Positions 33,891 through 45,763 of a stretch of DNA of 64,000 nt are shown here, piece after piece. The stretch is from the NCBI GenBank assembly GCA_001792895.1, contig MARA01000042.1, forward strand, positions 248,001 through 312,000, written 5' to 3'. Numbering within the stretch: position 1 is the stretch's first letter; every line of letters starts with the position of its first letter. The notes below the pieces were generated by a model, which worked only from the letters and a program-made list of their open reading frames with translations, did no database searches and was not told the origin of the DNA. A program made the translations under genes and the position numbers. The stretch is from Lentinus brumalis. Its lineage: Eukaryota > Basidiomycota > Agaricomycetes > Polyporales > Polyporaceae.

Positions 33891-36617
33891 CTACGGCCAC
33901 GGTGCGTGCGTTGAGCCTAGTATCGTTCTGTTTCGTTCGCGACCCTCTCGTCGCGTCTTCATCTCAATTGCATTTGCACCTGCAATTTCATCTCCCCTGC
34001 ACCTCGCAACATCGACTGCTTTGGTCGCTCGGCACATTGCTGTTGAGTGTAGACCCATCGCAGTCCTCGTCAAGGCACACGCTCGCCCTTCCCTCCCCCC
34101 TCGATTGCCGCACCGGCAGACTTGCCAGACAAGGAGGATATTAAGATTCATGCCCCTTCATTGGCCGGGCGGTCTGTGCAGTTAAACGTGGCAGTTGTAA
34201 CGGTGCGTAGGGCCCACTGCATGGATGGATCATATGAGTGTTCGTATCTCATCGCTCACGATTCGAGCTGACGGGTCTGGGGATCATTTAGAATCCTCGT
34301 TCTGATTGTGCACTCGATGCCGGACAAGACCGCGTCCAGATCCTCATCTCCCTCTGCCGATCTCCCCGTACGCGTGTGGCTTTGCAGTCGGACGCGTCAC
34401 GAAGCCTCAGAGTTGAAAGTTAGCGACGGCATCTCGCCAGAACGAGCAGCACGAGGCCACCATTCTCCAAGTATTCCTGACCTCCCTGCTCCCGGAAGCC
34501 GACACCGACTTATTCGGACTTCCTCGAGGCCGTCCGAGCTCGAGCACCCGCCATCTCCAAGGTGGTCGCAAGGAGCCGCCGTCTTCTTCGCGCAGCTCGG
34601 TCGCTCTCGACTTGGTCCGGTTGTTTCTCGCTTTCGCCAAGTGATATTGCCATTCCGGCTGAGCGGAAGTGCGTGGTGCGTGGATGATGCGAAGGCTGAT
34701 CTCTTCCGCAATGCTGCTGTACAGTCGTGATAGCATTTAATCTATCAATGTGCGCGTGTTCGTTTGAATGAATTCTCCACCAGTGCGACACTCTGGAGAC
34801 CTACTCGAACGCGTTATGACTCCTTCAAGACTGATCGCGACATCGTAGGTTCGGACTCATGACAGGTAAGTGCGGACGAGGAAGTTTCTAAGTGGTAGCT
34901 CAGCTGTTGTAGCTGACTCACCACGTCCTTCGCTCATAGGCAAGCATGGATCTGGCATTGCGGCGGAGAGCATATATTCACGACGTGTCAGCTCACGTAG
35001 TGGAAGTCTACCTCTGCGGGCTTTCGCTACACGCCTTCCTCGGCTCTGTCGCGCAACCTGCGATCAAACCGACAGGCCCTCCCCCAGCACTGCGCAGTCA
35101 CCCTCCAGTTACCCGATTGCTTCGTGCTCAGACTCAAGCACTTGAACAGCCCGACACATACATAGAGAAGCATCACACTATCATCCTGGAATCTTGGTGA
35201 GTCGCGGATGTCTCAGCACCAAACCGAGCTCGAGCCCCGGGCCAACCAATACAGGTCTCACGCACCCGCTATGAACATCGCATCACGGTCTCGAAGACGT
35301 CCGGTAGTACTGCCAATCCTCGGAGGACGCACGAAGCTTTGCTCGTCATTCCGAACCCAAGCAGCGAGATTCGTCTGCGACGGACGTGCCTTCGTCCTGC
35401 ATTGCTCGATCGGGACTGAGGCAGCTGGTCCGCATGTGTTCTCGCGGATGCGCGAACGCGCGCGAGTGAGCGGCGAGCGCTGACTGCTGCTTCCTCTCGG
35501 CACCAGAGCCTCGAGCTGACCGCGAAGACCGCACGCACTCGCTACTAGCATCACTTTGCGGTGTCGGGTACTGCCAGTACCGTTATCCCCGTGAGTCGCC
35601 GCCGCCCTGGACATGCTTCCCTGTCGTATCTGAGAAGACTGAAGTACTGCACTTCAGGAAGCCGGCTGTACAAGCCACCAGGTCACGGTGCAGTGCGTCC
35701 GAGGATGGGCGGTGTGGGAGCTGTCCTCACTTTGTGGTCAGCGGGTGAGTGGGATGGGCGCGCTCAAGCTCAGCGTGGTTCGACGATCAAGTGAGCGGCG
35801 GAGCCTCGACGCGGTCCACATCACGCACGAAGTTTCGCTCTCGCTCGTCAGACCGGACACAGTCTCGCCTTTGACCGCCGATATCAGAACTACTCCGCTC
35901 GGGCTGAGGCAGTTCATCCCTCCTCGATACAGGAGTGAGTACCCATGTCTGTATCTCCCCGTACGTGTTTGTGGGCGCACGTTCTCATGGAATCTGTGTC
36001 GCAGGGGCCATGTGCCGGAGTATCGTGGGACGAGAGAGCGCTGCGAAGTTCTCGCGCGCCCTAGCTCTTATCTTCTTTGCTCATCGAGGCCGACACCGTT
36101 ATTGCCCGAGAGCACTGCTGCCCTACATCCTCCTCCAACCCGTCGGAGGTGTCTCCTCTGTTTAACAGGACCAACTCGACCTTGAATCCTCCCCTTGGTC
36201 TCATCCAGCGATCGTTCTTCTCTTTGCGAGACCGACCAGTGCAATCGAACTCGGGATCCGGGGAACGTTCCGTAAGCCCACCTCAGTGTTCGCCCTGGGT
36301 TTCCACCCGGACCACGACGCCCCCTGCTCGTTCCCGCGCACAGTCGTTGAACACCTTGTTTCGCTGTTGATTGCCACTGCCTCCCGTCGACCCGCTCCCG
36401 TAGCTCCGAGCTGACACAGGCCGACTCTACCCATTCCAAAATTGTTAGCAAGTCTCGTCCACGTCCTTTCGACGTTCCACCCCCTATCCGTGCTTTGTTT
36501 GTGGCCGCCGAGCGGACCGCGACCGCATTTCAGTCTCTTGACCTCTGCCAGGTGCGCGATTCCCTCTGATGTTAGCCAATGTGAATGTATCGTGACCAAT
36601 GCGTTCCCAAAGCTCCG

Positions 36618-38564
36618 ATGTGGCTTCTCAGCACCGCCCGTGCCGAGCTCAAACGCTTCTCCTCCCCCGAGGCCGTCAAGCAGGGCTACGCGATCCTCTC
36701 GCACACTTGGAAGCCCGAGGACGAGGACGGACCCGAGGAGCAGTCGTTCCAGGAGGTCCAGAAGATACAGAAGAGGTGTGCCAGAAAAGGCAGGAATCCT
36801 CGCGATTTCGTGTCTGAGAAGATCAGGCGGTGCTGCGAGCTCGCTGAGAAGCACGGCTACGAGTGGGTCTGGATCGACACCTGCTGCATCGACAAGACGA
36901 GCAGCGCCGAGCTCTCTGAGGCGATCAACTCCATGTTCCGCTACTACGCCCTCGCAGCTATCTGTTACGGATACTTGCGGGACGTCGAAGCTGCGTTCTT
37001 CTCACTTGAGGATCTCGAGCAGGGGCGCGCCAACTCTCACTGGCACCCACTATGCTGGAGATTGCAGGGAAGCATCTGGTTTCAGAGAGGGTGGACCCTT
37101 CAGGAGCTCATTGCCCCCCGCTTCTTCATCTTCCTCTCGTCGTCATGGAACGTCATCGGAACGAAAGCGGACCTCGCAGACATGCTGGAAGCGGTCACAC
37201 GCATCCCCACAACCGTGCTCCGACTCCAGATCAGTCACACAGAGTTCAGCATAGCGCAGCGGATGTCTTGGTTCCGAGAGCGCCAGACGACGCGGCCGGA
37301 GGACGAGGCGTACTGTCTCCTCGGACTATTCGAGATCCACATGCCGCCACTCTACGGCGAGGGCAGGAACGCGTTCCGACGACTGCAGGAGGAGATCATG
37401 AAGCAGTCAGGAGATACGACACTTTTCGCTTGGCGTGGAATATACGGAAAGTCTCCCGAGGGGTGTCTCTTTGCTACGTCGCCTGCCGACTTTACGACGT
37501 ATCTGAAAGCGCACGAGGTTGTATACACACCTCCGCGACGGACGGCTGATGCTACGCACAATGTGAGTCAACAAGCGTTCGTTGGTGGTGCGTAGTTGCT
37601 GACGAGCGAATAGCAATCAGTACTCGGAGTACCTGCGGATGTAAACAAGATGACATTTGCTGTCACTCCGGCTGGAATCCGTGCCAACATTCCCATCTTC
37701 CAGCAGGAAGGCAAAACATTTGCAGAGCTGTACTGGTCATTAGGCAACGGCTCGGGTCGCCGTGTTTTCCTACGTCTTGAACTCGACCCTGACAGTCAAG
37801 CGAGCTCATTCCACAGCCTCTCGTACCAGGTCGGCAATCCTCGTCTGACGGGGACTCGGACAGGCCTGCATGAGGAGATCTTCGATGTACGCCCGCCTGA
37901 TGGACCTCCTTCTTGGAAGGAAGTCCTGATAAGACATCGACCTCCGCCGCGTCGGGCCCCTGGCCAATTACCAGACTCCGCCATGTCCGATTTCACCCCA
38001 GCTATTCCGATGCAGCTCACCTTCGATGCCCCCGTCCGCTTTCCAGAAGCTCGCATTCGGAAGCTCCTGACAGATTCTCGGTACGACCGCTTTGAGATTC
38101 ACGGTGCCGGGGTCCATTCTCTCTGGACGGCTGACTCCAGTCTGCCAACTGCATATGTTTTCGTGCGGGATGGTGGCAGTTTCTTCGTCATCAAGGTAGG
38201 GCAATGTCAGCAGGAGCGCAGGCTACGCGGGGAGCAGCACCGCTTCAACGCCATATGGGCGACACTCGCTGGTACCAGCCCGGGTTTTGCGAACTATCCT
38301 GCCGTCGATGAGATGAGAATCGGCGAATTCTTAACCGGCGCTGGTCACGACTGCTCACATGATCACGTCTCCCGATGGCCAGATCTCCGGAAGACGTTCG
38401 AGCTGAAGCTTTGGCATCCCTACACCCCGCTCCCGCAGGAGGTGACCCTGTCCTTTACACCTTGTCCTCTAAATCCTGAGCGGACGCTCATTTTGGACGC
38501 CTGCATGCACCCACCGACACTTGGAGTCCTGGACATGCGTCAAATTCATCGTATTTATCTATGA
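36618..38564 (+). CDS. HET5: intact B-type HET-domain protein (631 aa)
   Basis: Exon 1 is 36618-37562 (315 codons), the intron 37563-37613 (51 nt, gtgagt...aatag) and exon 2 37614-38564. The start MWLLSTARAELKRF is shared with HET2. The HET domain shows LSHTW, WIDTCCIDKTSS and RGWTLQE, then RPEDEAYCLLGLF and GEGRNAFRRL. The segment between CYGYLRDV and the Trp before RGWTLQE differs strongly from HET2 (here with HWHPLCWRL). The C-terminal module has WKEVLIRHRPPP, HDCSHDH and CPLNPERTLILDA and ends with a private tail (QIHRIYL). The gene is the HET copy nearest to hbrB and has no visible lesion. Function in incompatibility is inferred from the HET family. Confidence 0.9.
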
Positions 38565-41500
38565 CCCTCTGCATTGATATTTGGGCGGACACGTATTTCC
38601 TCCTCCCTGTGACCCTGTCGTCAACATCATGCTTGCTCATCCGCGCCGAGCCGCTCTTAATCATGATCCACCTTTGCCACCTTGTACGTTACCCAGCCCT
38701 GCGCCTCGAGCAGTCCACGAGGGTGACACGGTGCCATCCCCGCACGCGCAACGCCTCCCTCTCCCTCACGACCAGAGTCCAATCGCCCGAGTCCGCGTCG
38801 TGCGCACTCAACCCACGTACTTGTCCCGGCCGCGAGTCTTCCTCGTGCCGACTGCTGCGACGTCGAGTCCCGACTCCGTCTTTCCTGTTCATGCGGTCGG
38901 GACTCAGCGATACTGCGAGGAGGTCCGAGGCTATGGCCAGAGGTTCGGAGTGTCCATCCACGAACGGTCGAGGCGAGGTCCAGGCGCGGGAATTGTCGAG
39001 GGCGCGCTGTGGAAGAGAGAGCCCGAGGAGAGTCGTCGAATCAGCAGCGCGAGTACTTACCTGTCGTGGACTCTGTCGCTAACTTATCTCAGCTCGATGT
39101 ACACGTATACAGCCAGTCTGTCGCATATGTATCTGTCCGTTCCGGGAGTGCAGACGAGAATGCGTTCAGAGTCGCTTGCACAATGGCGTGCGCAACACAC
39201 ACGGCGGGCTGTTGATGCTCCCTGTACGTTGTGGCAAGACGGCGGATGAGTCTGCCTTACGCACGAACTCCTCTCCCACAGGACACCGCTTGGCTTTCCT
39301 GGACGGACAACATTTCAAGCTCAAGATATCGATCTGGATGTACATACTACGACAAGGCATACTACATAGGAAACACGCCCGCACGTACTCTCGTCGCAGC
39401 GGCTACGCTCGCCTCCCGCAATCACCCGTAGGTCCGTCTCCGACCTCTGCACGCATCGTAGCCAAGCGGGGGTGTATACCAAGACTGGCTGCAAACGTCG
39501 GACACCGGACATCGTCACGACCCACAGACGCGAACTTTGATATCATCCGGATGCCGGTAATCTCGACTCCCGCTGCTCAGACTCGGCTCGGGTACGTTGC
39601 TGTACTCTACAGCGCGTTCGCGTCAGTGCCAATCTGCGCGGAAGTGTCTGGTGATGGGATAGCAACTCACTAGATAGTGGCGGACACCGGCAGACGGACG
39701 TCGGCCGTGGAGTGACAATTTCGGGAACCAGACCCCCGGTCGCCTCATGCGAGTCCGAGTCCACGAAGCTGCCAGTTCTAGGAGAGGAGCCTCGAGTTTC
39801 TACATGCACATGCGCGTCGTCGTCCGACAGGCCGAGGGCGAAGTGACTGCGGGTGTGTCCCGACGGCCGTGCACGTCACAGTGGTCGAAGAGCGTTCGAG
39901 TCGTCTGGAGTTGCATGAGGCCGACGGAGGACGCGACGTAGATAACCACCCATTGGCAGGCTACTACCGTGCGGCCGGCCAACACCTGGACCTACGCACG
40001 GCGAGCCAGCATGCTGATCTCCGGAGGGTAAGGTCGCGGGAAGTTTGAGAGGATGTACCGGCGAGTGCATCGAATTTTGACATCTGCGACGTGAGTGGCA
40101 GCGATGAGCGTGTATGACGTCGGATGTGGCTCACCTTTGTAGTAGGCGGAGCACACACATGGAGGCCCACATACACAGTGACACGGCGGAGGATGCGCGT
40201 GCGGCGTGCGCGGGGCTGGCTGAGCATATGCGCTGTGACCACAGTCTTTGTCTGCGGACAAAGTCAGACGTCGAGAGAGCTTCGCGCGTCGAGGCCCATG
40301 TTTCAGAGGAACGCGAATGCGCCTGTGTCGAGGCTGCATTGTGCAATATAAGTATCTCCGATCTGAGACCGCCGGGGCAATGGCATTGGCAGGTCGAGCA
40401 GGCTGCAGCGTCCACTGAGGACTGCAGTAGCAGTCGATGTACTCTACGGCGGCTTCGGGTCGAGCTTGTGCGTTCATGTTCATGACGACTTTAGGGTTCG
40501 GTGGAGAGCGAGATGATACCGTGAGTAGAGGCAGAGAGCAAGACGAAGTAGTGCACGATCGAGGAGTCGAGCGAGCTACGAACGAGACAGGCAGACGAGT
40601 GTCCAGAAGCGAGACACGGGCGTCGAGAAGCAAGCATAGACTTTGGCGGCGATTAGGCCCTCTGCGCCGCTATCGACTCGGTCCTCGTCCCGAAGATGAC
40701 GAGGACGGTCAGAGCCAACGCGCATGGCGGGACGATCTGCGCATGGCTTGCGTGGGGACGTTGCAGGACGTCCGACGAACGTAGAGCACCACACGGGGTC
40801 AGGCTAGCGGTCTGACCGACGCTGATCATGATGCGACCTGTGAACGTACGTACGCCCTACGGGCCTGAGTGCTCAGCGCTCAGATTCTGCGGATTTCTAG
40901 AGTATAAGGTGACAGGGAAGACGGGGTTCGGGGAGGACCGTCTGTACGGCGAATGAACGCGACGCATGATTTCTCGGGAACGCGGCGCGCAGACGCGATA
41001 CCGGTGATCGTCGCACATAGACTGCGATGATGGAGAGCTCTCTCGAGACGAGCGAGCGCGGTGCGAGGGCACTGTGAGACTCTCTTGTGGGCCCGCAGAT
41101 GAATGCCGACCATGCGGACGAGGTCAAGGACATCGATGTCAGTGTTCTCCAGGCTCCAGAGCACCGTGGCATCCACAGGTCGAGCAGCGTCCGGTCGCAT
41201 ACGACGATGATCGACAGTATACAAGATTTCGAGCAGAATCTGCGCTTTCACGACCACTTCCCGGGCCCTAGAGCAGGAGCGAGGAGGCGAGCGAGCTATG
41301 AGCGAGACAGGCAGGCAAGTGTCCAGAAGCGAGACATGGGCGTTGAGAAGAAGCGTGAACTCTGGCGGCGATAAGGCCGAACGTCTTCTGCGCCGTTATC
41401 CACTCTCTTCGTCCCAGACGACGACGACGACGAAAGCCAACGCGCATGGCGGGACGGTCTGCGCATGTCCGCCGAATTTCGACCGACGCGCGGGGGCGGC

Positions 41501-41594
41501 GGTCGTCCTCACACGGGGATGCCGCGCCACGTGTTCCCGCCCGCCCACGCTCGGCGGCCTGCTCTTGCATCCACACGACCACTCACCTTCGCCC
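38565..41594. other. Spacer between HET5 and hbrB (hbrB upstream region)
   Basis: About 3 kb without a supportable gene, comprising the HET5 3' flank followed by the hbrB promoter. It is the reference for the shorter or decayed versions after HET1-HET4. Minus-strand frames with splice-like ends occur near 39,543-39,809 and 40,880-41,257 and resemble frames in the other spacers, but they are not intact across copies. Confidence 0.5.
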
Positions 41595-44126
41595 ATGCGT
41601 TCTCCGTCCCCCTCTCCAGCCCCGTCGGCTCAGAATGCGGGCTCCACCGCCGGCACGAGCACAAGCGGGGCGGCGGACCACGGCCCCAGGCGGCTCGGAT
41701 TCCTGGGCGACATTCTCCAGCTGCCGTCTGCTGGCCACCTCGTCGCCTCTTCCTCTCAATTACACTCGCAGCTGCACTCGTCTCATCTTGGAGCATCGCC
41801 CGCATCGCTCGCTTCGTCATCTCAGCGCTCCGGGGCAACTCCGACGCCGTCTACCTTCCTCCCCGCTCGCTCCCAGTCCCGTGCTGACTCTGCTCTGCCT
41901 CGCGACGGTGCTCACTCGCCCGCCCCCTCCTCGATGGCTGCACAGACGAACCAGCCCAACAAGGGCCACGCTTCGCCTTCAAAGGTACGTACGTCATACC
42001 TCTTGGCTGCTCGGAGGATGTGTCTGCGGGATCGGGTGCGCGAGTGCGAGTGTACGCAAAAGATGGATGGCAGTTGCGACGCGTACCGTGTCCACGTTGT
42101 CCAAGTCTTCAACGCACTGTTGTCCGCCGAATGTGTCCATCAACCAGTGTACATACTGCTCATGTCCGCGCGCCGTCACGTATGCGACTCCGAGCTGATC
42201 TGCCCATCTCCAATCTATAACCCGCACACCTCCATCCGGCGATCTTCTCACCCGTGTTGCTTCTATCGCCTCTATCACCCGCACTGACTCCGCGAACGCG
42301 AACGCAAACAGGCGTCGTCGTCGCGTACATATGATTCCAAGCTCGTCTCGCGCGAGATGCACCGCCTGGGGAACCTCGCCCACCTCCCCTCGCTCGCCCC
42401 CTCCATCTCCGCGCCCCAGTCGACCATCGCGCTCAACATGGCCCCGTCCTCCGCCCCCAGTATTGCCTCGACGCTCTCCGGTGAGAGTCCCTGGGCGTCG
42501 TTGCACGTCCTTATCCTCCCGCTTTTCAATCGCGAGCCGCTCCGCTGTCCGATGTGAGTCCGCGCCCGACCCGAGTCCGTGCGCGAAGCTGCTGACCAGA
42601 CGGCGCGCAGAGAGGACCTCAATCAGCTGGTACGACGACACATCCAGACGGTCGTGTCCGCCGCGCCAGGCAAAGCGGTGGCCACGCTCGAGAACGACAC
42701 CTTCGAGCTGATCGCAACGGGGATGGTCACGCTCGACTCGAAGCTCTCTGGGGTAGAGGATGACCAGCTGATCGTGCACATCGTCGAGCTGTGGTCCTTC
42801 TTTTGGAATCAGGTCTTGCCATACCTCGAAGGGGTGAGTCCGTCCGTCTCCTCTGCCCATCCCCACAGCCCTCATCTCCATCTCCACCTCCGCGAAGGCA
42901 CTCCTCCCACTTCAAACCGACCCCCTCCTCTCCTCTCTCTACCGCATACCCAAGGCGCACCGCCCGACGTCCCCGACGCAGAACGGCAAGAGCGCGGGCG
43001 TGCCCACGGTCGCGGCGGGCCAGATCGACGTGCGCGCCCTCGCTCTCGTATCGTTCCGCGACCGCATCATCCTCCCGCTCTTCCCCCGCCTCCACGCGCG
43101 CCTCACCATGTCCAAGGACGAGAACATGCTCGGCACCGAGGCACAGCAGGCCCGCCTGCAGCAGATGTGCGTACCCTCTCCTGCTCTCCGCTCATGTGTC
43201 CCCTCGCTCACGACGCGCATAGGCTCCTTGTGCTCGTCTCGCAGCGCGCCCCGCTCCTCGCCTCGCTCTCACTCACCGCGCCCCCACCACAGCCGACCGC
43301 AGGCGAGGCCGCGATAACGCGCCTCCTGCGCGCGCTGCACGCGCCCCTCGCGACGATCGCCCCGCGACACACGCGCATGACGGCCGCGAGCGGCGCCCCG
43401 TCCTTCCTCTCCGCGGGGCTCCCGCGGGACCGGCGCGGGCGCATCGCGCAGAAGGCGGACCTCGGGACGGGGCGGGGCGGGTGCGGGACTCGAGGCGGTG
43501 GAGGATGCGCATGGAGGCGGACGAGGATGTGTATGACCGGGGGCGTATGGGGGCCAGGGGACGGGGACAACTGCGGGTAATGGGACGGGGAGTGGAGGTG
43601 GGTGGGGCGGGGTGGGAGGGTGGGGATTATTGGGAGGAGGGGGAGACGGATACGCCGCGCGGGGGGTGTCGTTTGCGGATCCGGGGAGGGAGAGGGATAA
43701 GGAGCTGTTGGAGAGCTTGAGGTGCGTGTCGTTCTTTCGGGCGTCGTGCGCGTGGACGACACATCGGTCCTGTTTGCGTTCGTGCCATCAAGCTGTATAC
43801 TTACCAAGTTCCGTGTGTAGGAGCCCGGACCCGGAGAACTCGACGCGGATGAGCATGGGCGGGTGGGGTCTCGGCGTCGGGAAGGAAGAGCACTCGGCAG
43901 AGGAGGAGGACGAGGAGAACATGGACTGGGACCAGGCACAGGTGCGTCCTCTTCCCTGTTACGTGCCGCGTGGGCTTATGTCGTTGACGCGCCTCGCGAC
44001 GTGTAGGAGATGCTCGAACAACTGGTCGGGCTTGGGTTGAAGGCGGATAGTGTCCCGGGGTCGTCTGGTGCTCCGTTGCAGGATGCGAGGCGGAGGCAGC
44101 CTCCGATTGAGGGGTACAAGATATGA
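41595..44126 (+). CDS. hbrB: HbrB-family TORC2 subunit (Bit61/PRR5-like)
   Basis: HbrB/Bit61/PRR5 proteins are accessory subunits of TOR complex 2, which controls polarity and growth. Exon calls: 41595-41984, 42312-42553, 42611-42833, 42898-43166, 43223-about 43,480, about 43,600-43721, 43821-43941 and 44007-44126. The first exon is a Ser/Pro/His-rich N-terminus of 130 residues. Exons 2-5 encode the HbrB domain, starting at PWASLHVLILPLFN, then EDLNQLVRRHIQ, VELWSFFWNQVLPYLEG, LPLQTDPLLSSLYR, DRIILPLFPRL and LLRALHAPLATI. All clear introns are 55-99 nt except intron 1 (327 nt). The join inside the Gly-rich stretch 43,480-43,610 is unresolved: the frame changes there and no intron is clearly preferred. 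The C-terminus (SPDPENSTRMSMGGWG, EEEDEENMDWDQAQ, PPIEGYKI) splices cleanly. It is the only complete copy; 5' fragments lie upstream in the HET array. Confidence 0.9.
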
Positions 44127-45763
44127 CCTCGGTGTGTTTACGTTTTCTTGGGTGTTGAGTTGCGCTCTGTTCTTGTATCGGTACTCCAGGTATTTTACTG
44201 TATACTACTACTCCACTTGTCTAATGTATCTGCACCACCCCTGCGCGCGTGCGCGTCCATTCGATACGTGCAAGCATGCTTTATTGGCAGGATGCATGCA
44301 GGCTGGAATGACGCAGAGCGCTCGGTAGGTTACGTGTAAGCGCAAATCGCGATTAGGTTGTGTACGCTGGGAATTGTCCGCTTCTTCCCATCGCCTGCGT
44401 TCTCCAACTTGCTTTTGAACCACAACCTCGCCTGCAGTGACCTCTATCCGCGAAACTGCTTCTCTACACCGAAACTTCCGGCGACCCAGGGCGACCCTCA
44501 CTTAGAGACGCGTGGCCACACGGCCCTCTGATGGTGGCGCACGCAGCTGCCCCCGCCTTGTTACCACTGCAGCTCTGCGCCCGCGCCCACCCGCGCCCTC
44601 GTGCCCGGCGTCGCTCTGGGTCGCTCTCTATTGGTCGCTGGATGTTGTGCGCTGGTTGGCTCGCCAGTCGGAGCATTCAATTCTGGACAAGATGTGGCAC
44701 CGCGTCACTTGTGGCATGCAGACGACGATATGACCTCGGTTGAGGAGACATCGCGTCCTGAAGCGACATAACGCGGATGAACACCCTCCCATGCTCTCCC
44801 AGGACGTGCGTCGACCCTGAATATTTGAATGCTGCGGTGAGTGAGTAGGTCTTCTTCAAGCACGGTCACACACGCTCTCCGCCGCCGGTCGGTGTCCGAG
44901 GACCGAGGCTTTGCAACTCCGGTAGAAATAACAGCAAACAAGAACAATAATACTGGCACCGCGTACGGGCATCGGGCGAATTGTCTGACCGCCGAATGGA
45001 TGACGGGTTGGAACCTCCGCAGTGTTCGTACTTACTGGTGAGCTTGTGAAATTTCATTGCCATCATATATGTACATACAGAGACGTCGACGACTTGCTGA
45101 AGGTTCTGCACCTCCGTGCATCTCCGTGCACGCTCCGAGGCCTCGACAGCGCTCGATGTGATGCGCTCGAATCAGGTTTTATAGGGTACAAATCTATGCC
45201 CAGGCTCGGTGGACCGTGGTACGTCGTCCTGTCGGAAGGTCAATCTGGACGCTCTGATGAAAACGCTAATAATGTCAACTTTTCCTTAGCGTGCCTGATG
45301 AACGTACATATGAATCCCAGCGGCGCGACATCCCAGCGAGCCCGGTTCTGCGTTCGCGTCGGCGTCCGTCCTTCGTTCTGAGTCCATGACGTGGCGGACC
45401 GCACTATCAGCGTCTCGCCGACTTATCCTCAGACAAACTCGCGGATGTACATTCTCTCAAGTCATACTTACGGAGGCAATGAGAGGTCGCGACGCGTCTC
45501 GAGACGATCGATCGGCGCGCACCAGATCTCCCTGTGCGCGATCGTCCACATCCGCCGCGCCTAACCATAAGTACGGGTCCTCGGATGGGCGCAACATATA
45601 TCATCCCTGCCTGCTTCAGTGCTTGTCCTCTCGCGTCCGTCGTCGTCTGCCACTTCTCCCTTGTCCTCTTCTCTTCGCGCGGCTGCTTGATACCCCCTTC
45701 GTGTCTCCAATTCCCGTTTCCCGCTCTCTTTCACTCTGAACTTCAGGTTCCAACCACTCAAAA
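44127..45763. other. Intergenic region between hbrB and FMO1, no gene seen
   Basis: About 1.6 kb. Reading frames are short, without motifs or splice support. The gatatgacctcggt sequence at the hbrB stop recurs near 44,726, possibly a small duplication or chance. A weak TATA-like element lies at 45,597-45,601. Confidence 0.5.
45597..45601 (+). promoter_or_regulatory. Possible TATA element of FMO1
   Basis: A tatat core (in acatatatc) lies about 163 bp upstream of the FMO1 start and is followed by a pyrimidine-rich leader. Position is plausible for a fungal core promoter; the sequence alone is weak evidence. Confidence 0.3.

Larger units (their letters stand above)
17256..34200 (+). repeat. Tandem segmental duplication, copy 2 (units A2+B2)
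   Basis: Second copy of the block of about 17 kb, holding HET3 (A type) and HET4 (B type). Its right part ends in an hbrB exon 1/intron 1 fragment near 33,890. Sequence resembling the start of B1 and B2 then follows at about 34,200, where unit B3 (HET5) begins. The array therefore reads A1-B1-A2-B2-B3. Boundaries are good to a few hundred bases only, because the spacers are diverged. Confidence 0.8.
30218..36617. other. Spacer between HET4 and HET5
   Basis: About 6.4 kb. The first about 640 bp equal the HET2 3' flank. A TCTGAGG-type microsatellite lies at 31,723-31,773 and an hbrB 5' fragment at 33,170-33,890. The 5' part of unit B3 starts near 34,200, including the tract 35,460-36,070 that is almost identical to unit B1. 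No complete gene is evident. Confidence 0.5.
34200..42085 (+). repeat. Third B-type unit (B3) ending in the intact hbrB gene
   Basis: A single B-type unit with HET5, without a preceding A unit. Upstream parts (35,460-36,070) are almost identical to B1 (about 9,880-10,490), and downstream parts (39,350-40,900) align with B1 (13,970-15,560). Its right end is the hbrB 5' region, the same junction at which B1 and B2 stop. B3 is therefore the best candidate for the ancestral arrangement HET - spacer - hbrB. Confidence 0.7.

Noticed and set aside
41298..41594. Upstream in-frame extension of hbrB exon 1
   Set aside because: The extension lies in sequence that behaves like promoter in the other copies and has no protein-like conservation; ATG 41595 fits better.
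1..42085. Transposon origin of the repeated units
   Set aside because: No reverse transcriptase, integrase, transposase or terminal repeats seen; units end inside hbrB intron 1, which fits unequal exchange better.
43208..43939. 243-codon minus-strand open frame
   Set aside because: Pro/Arg-rich shadow of the GC-rich hbrB exons on the other strand.
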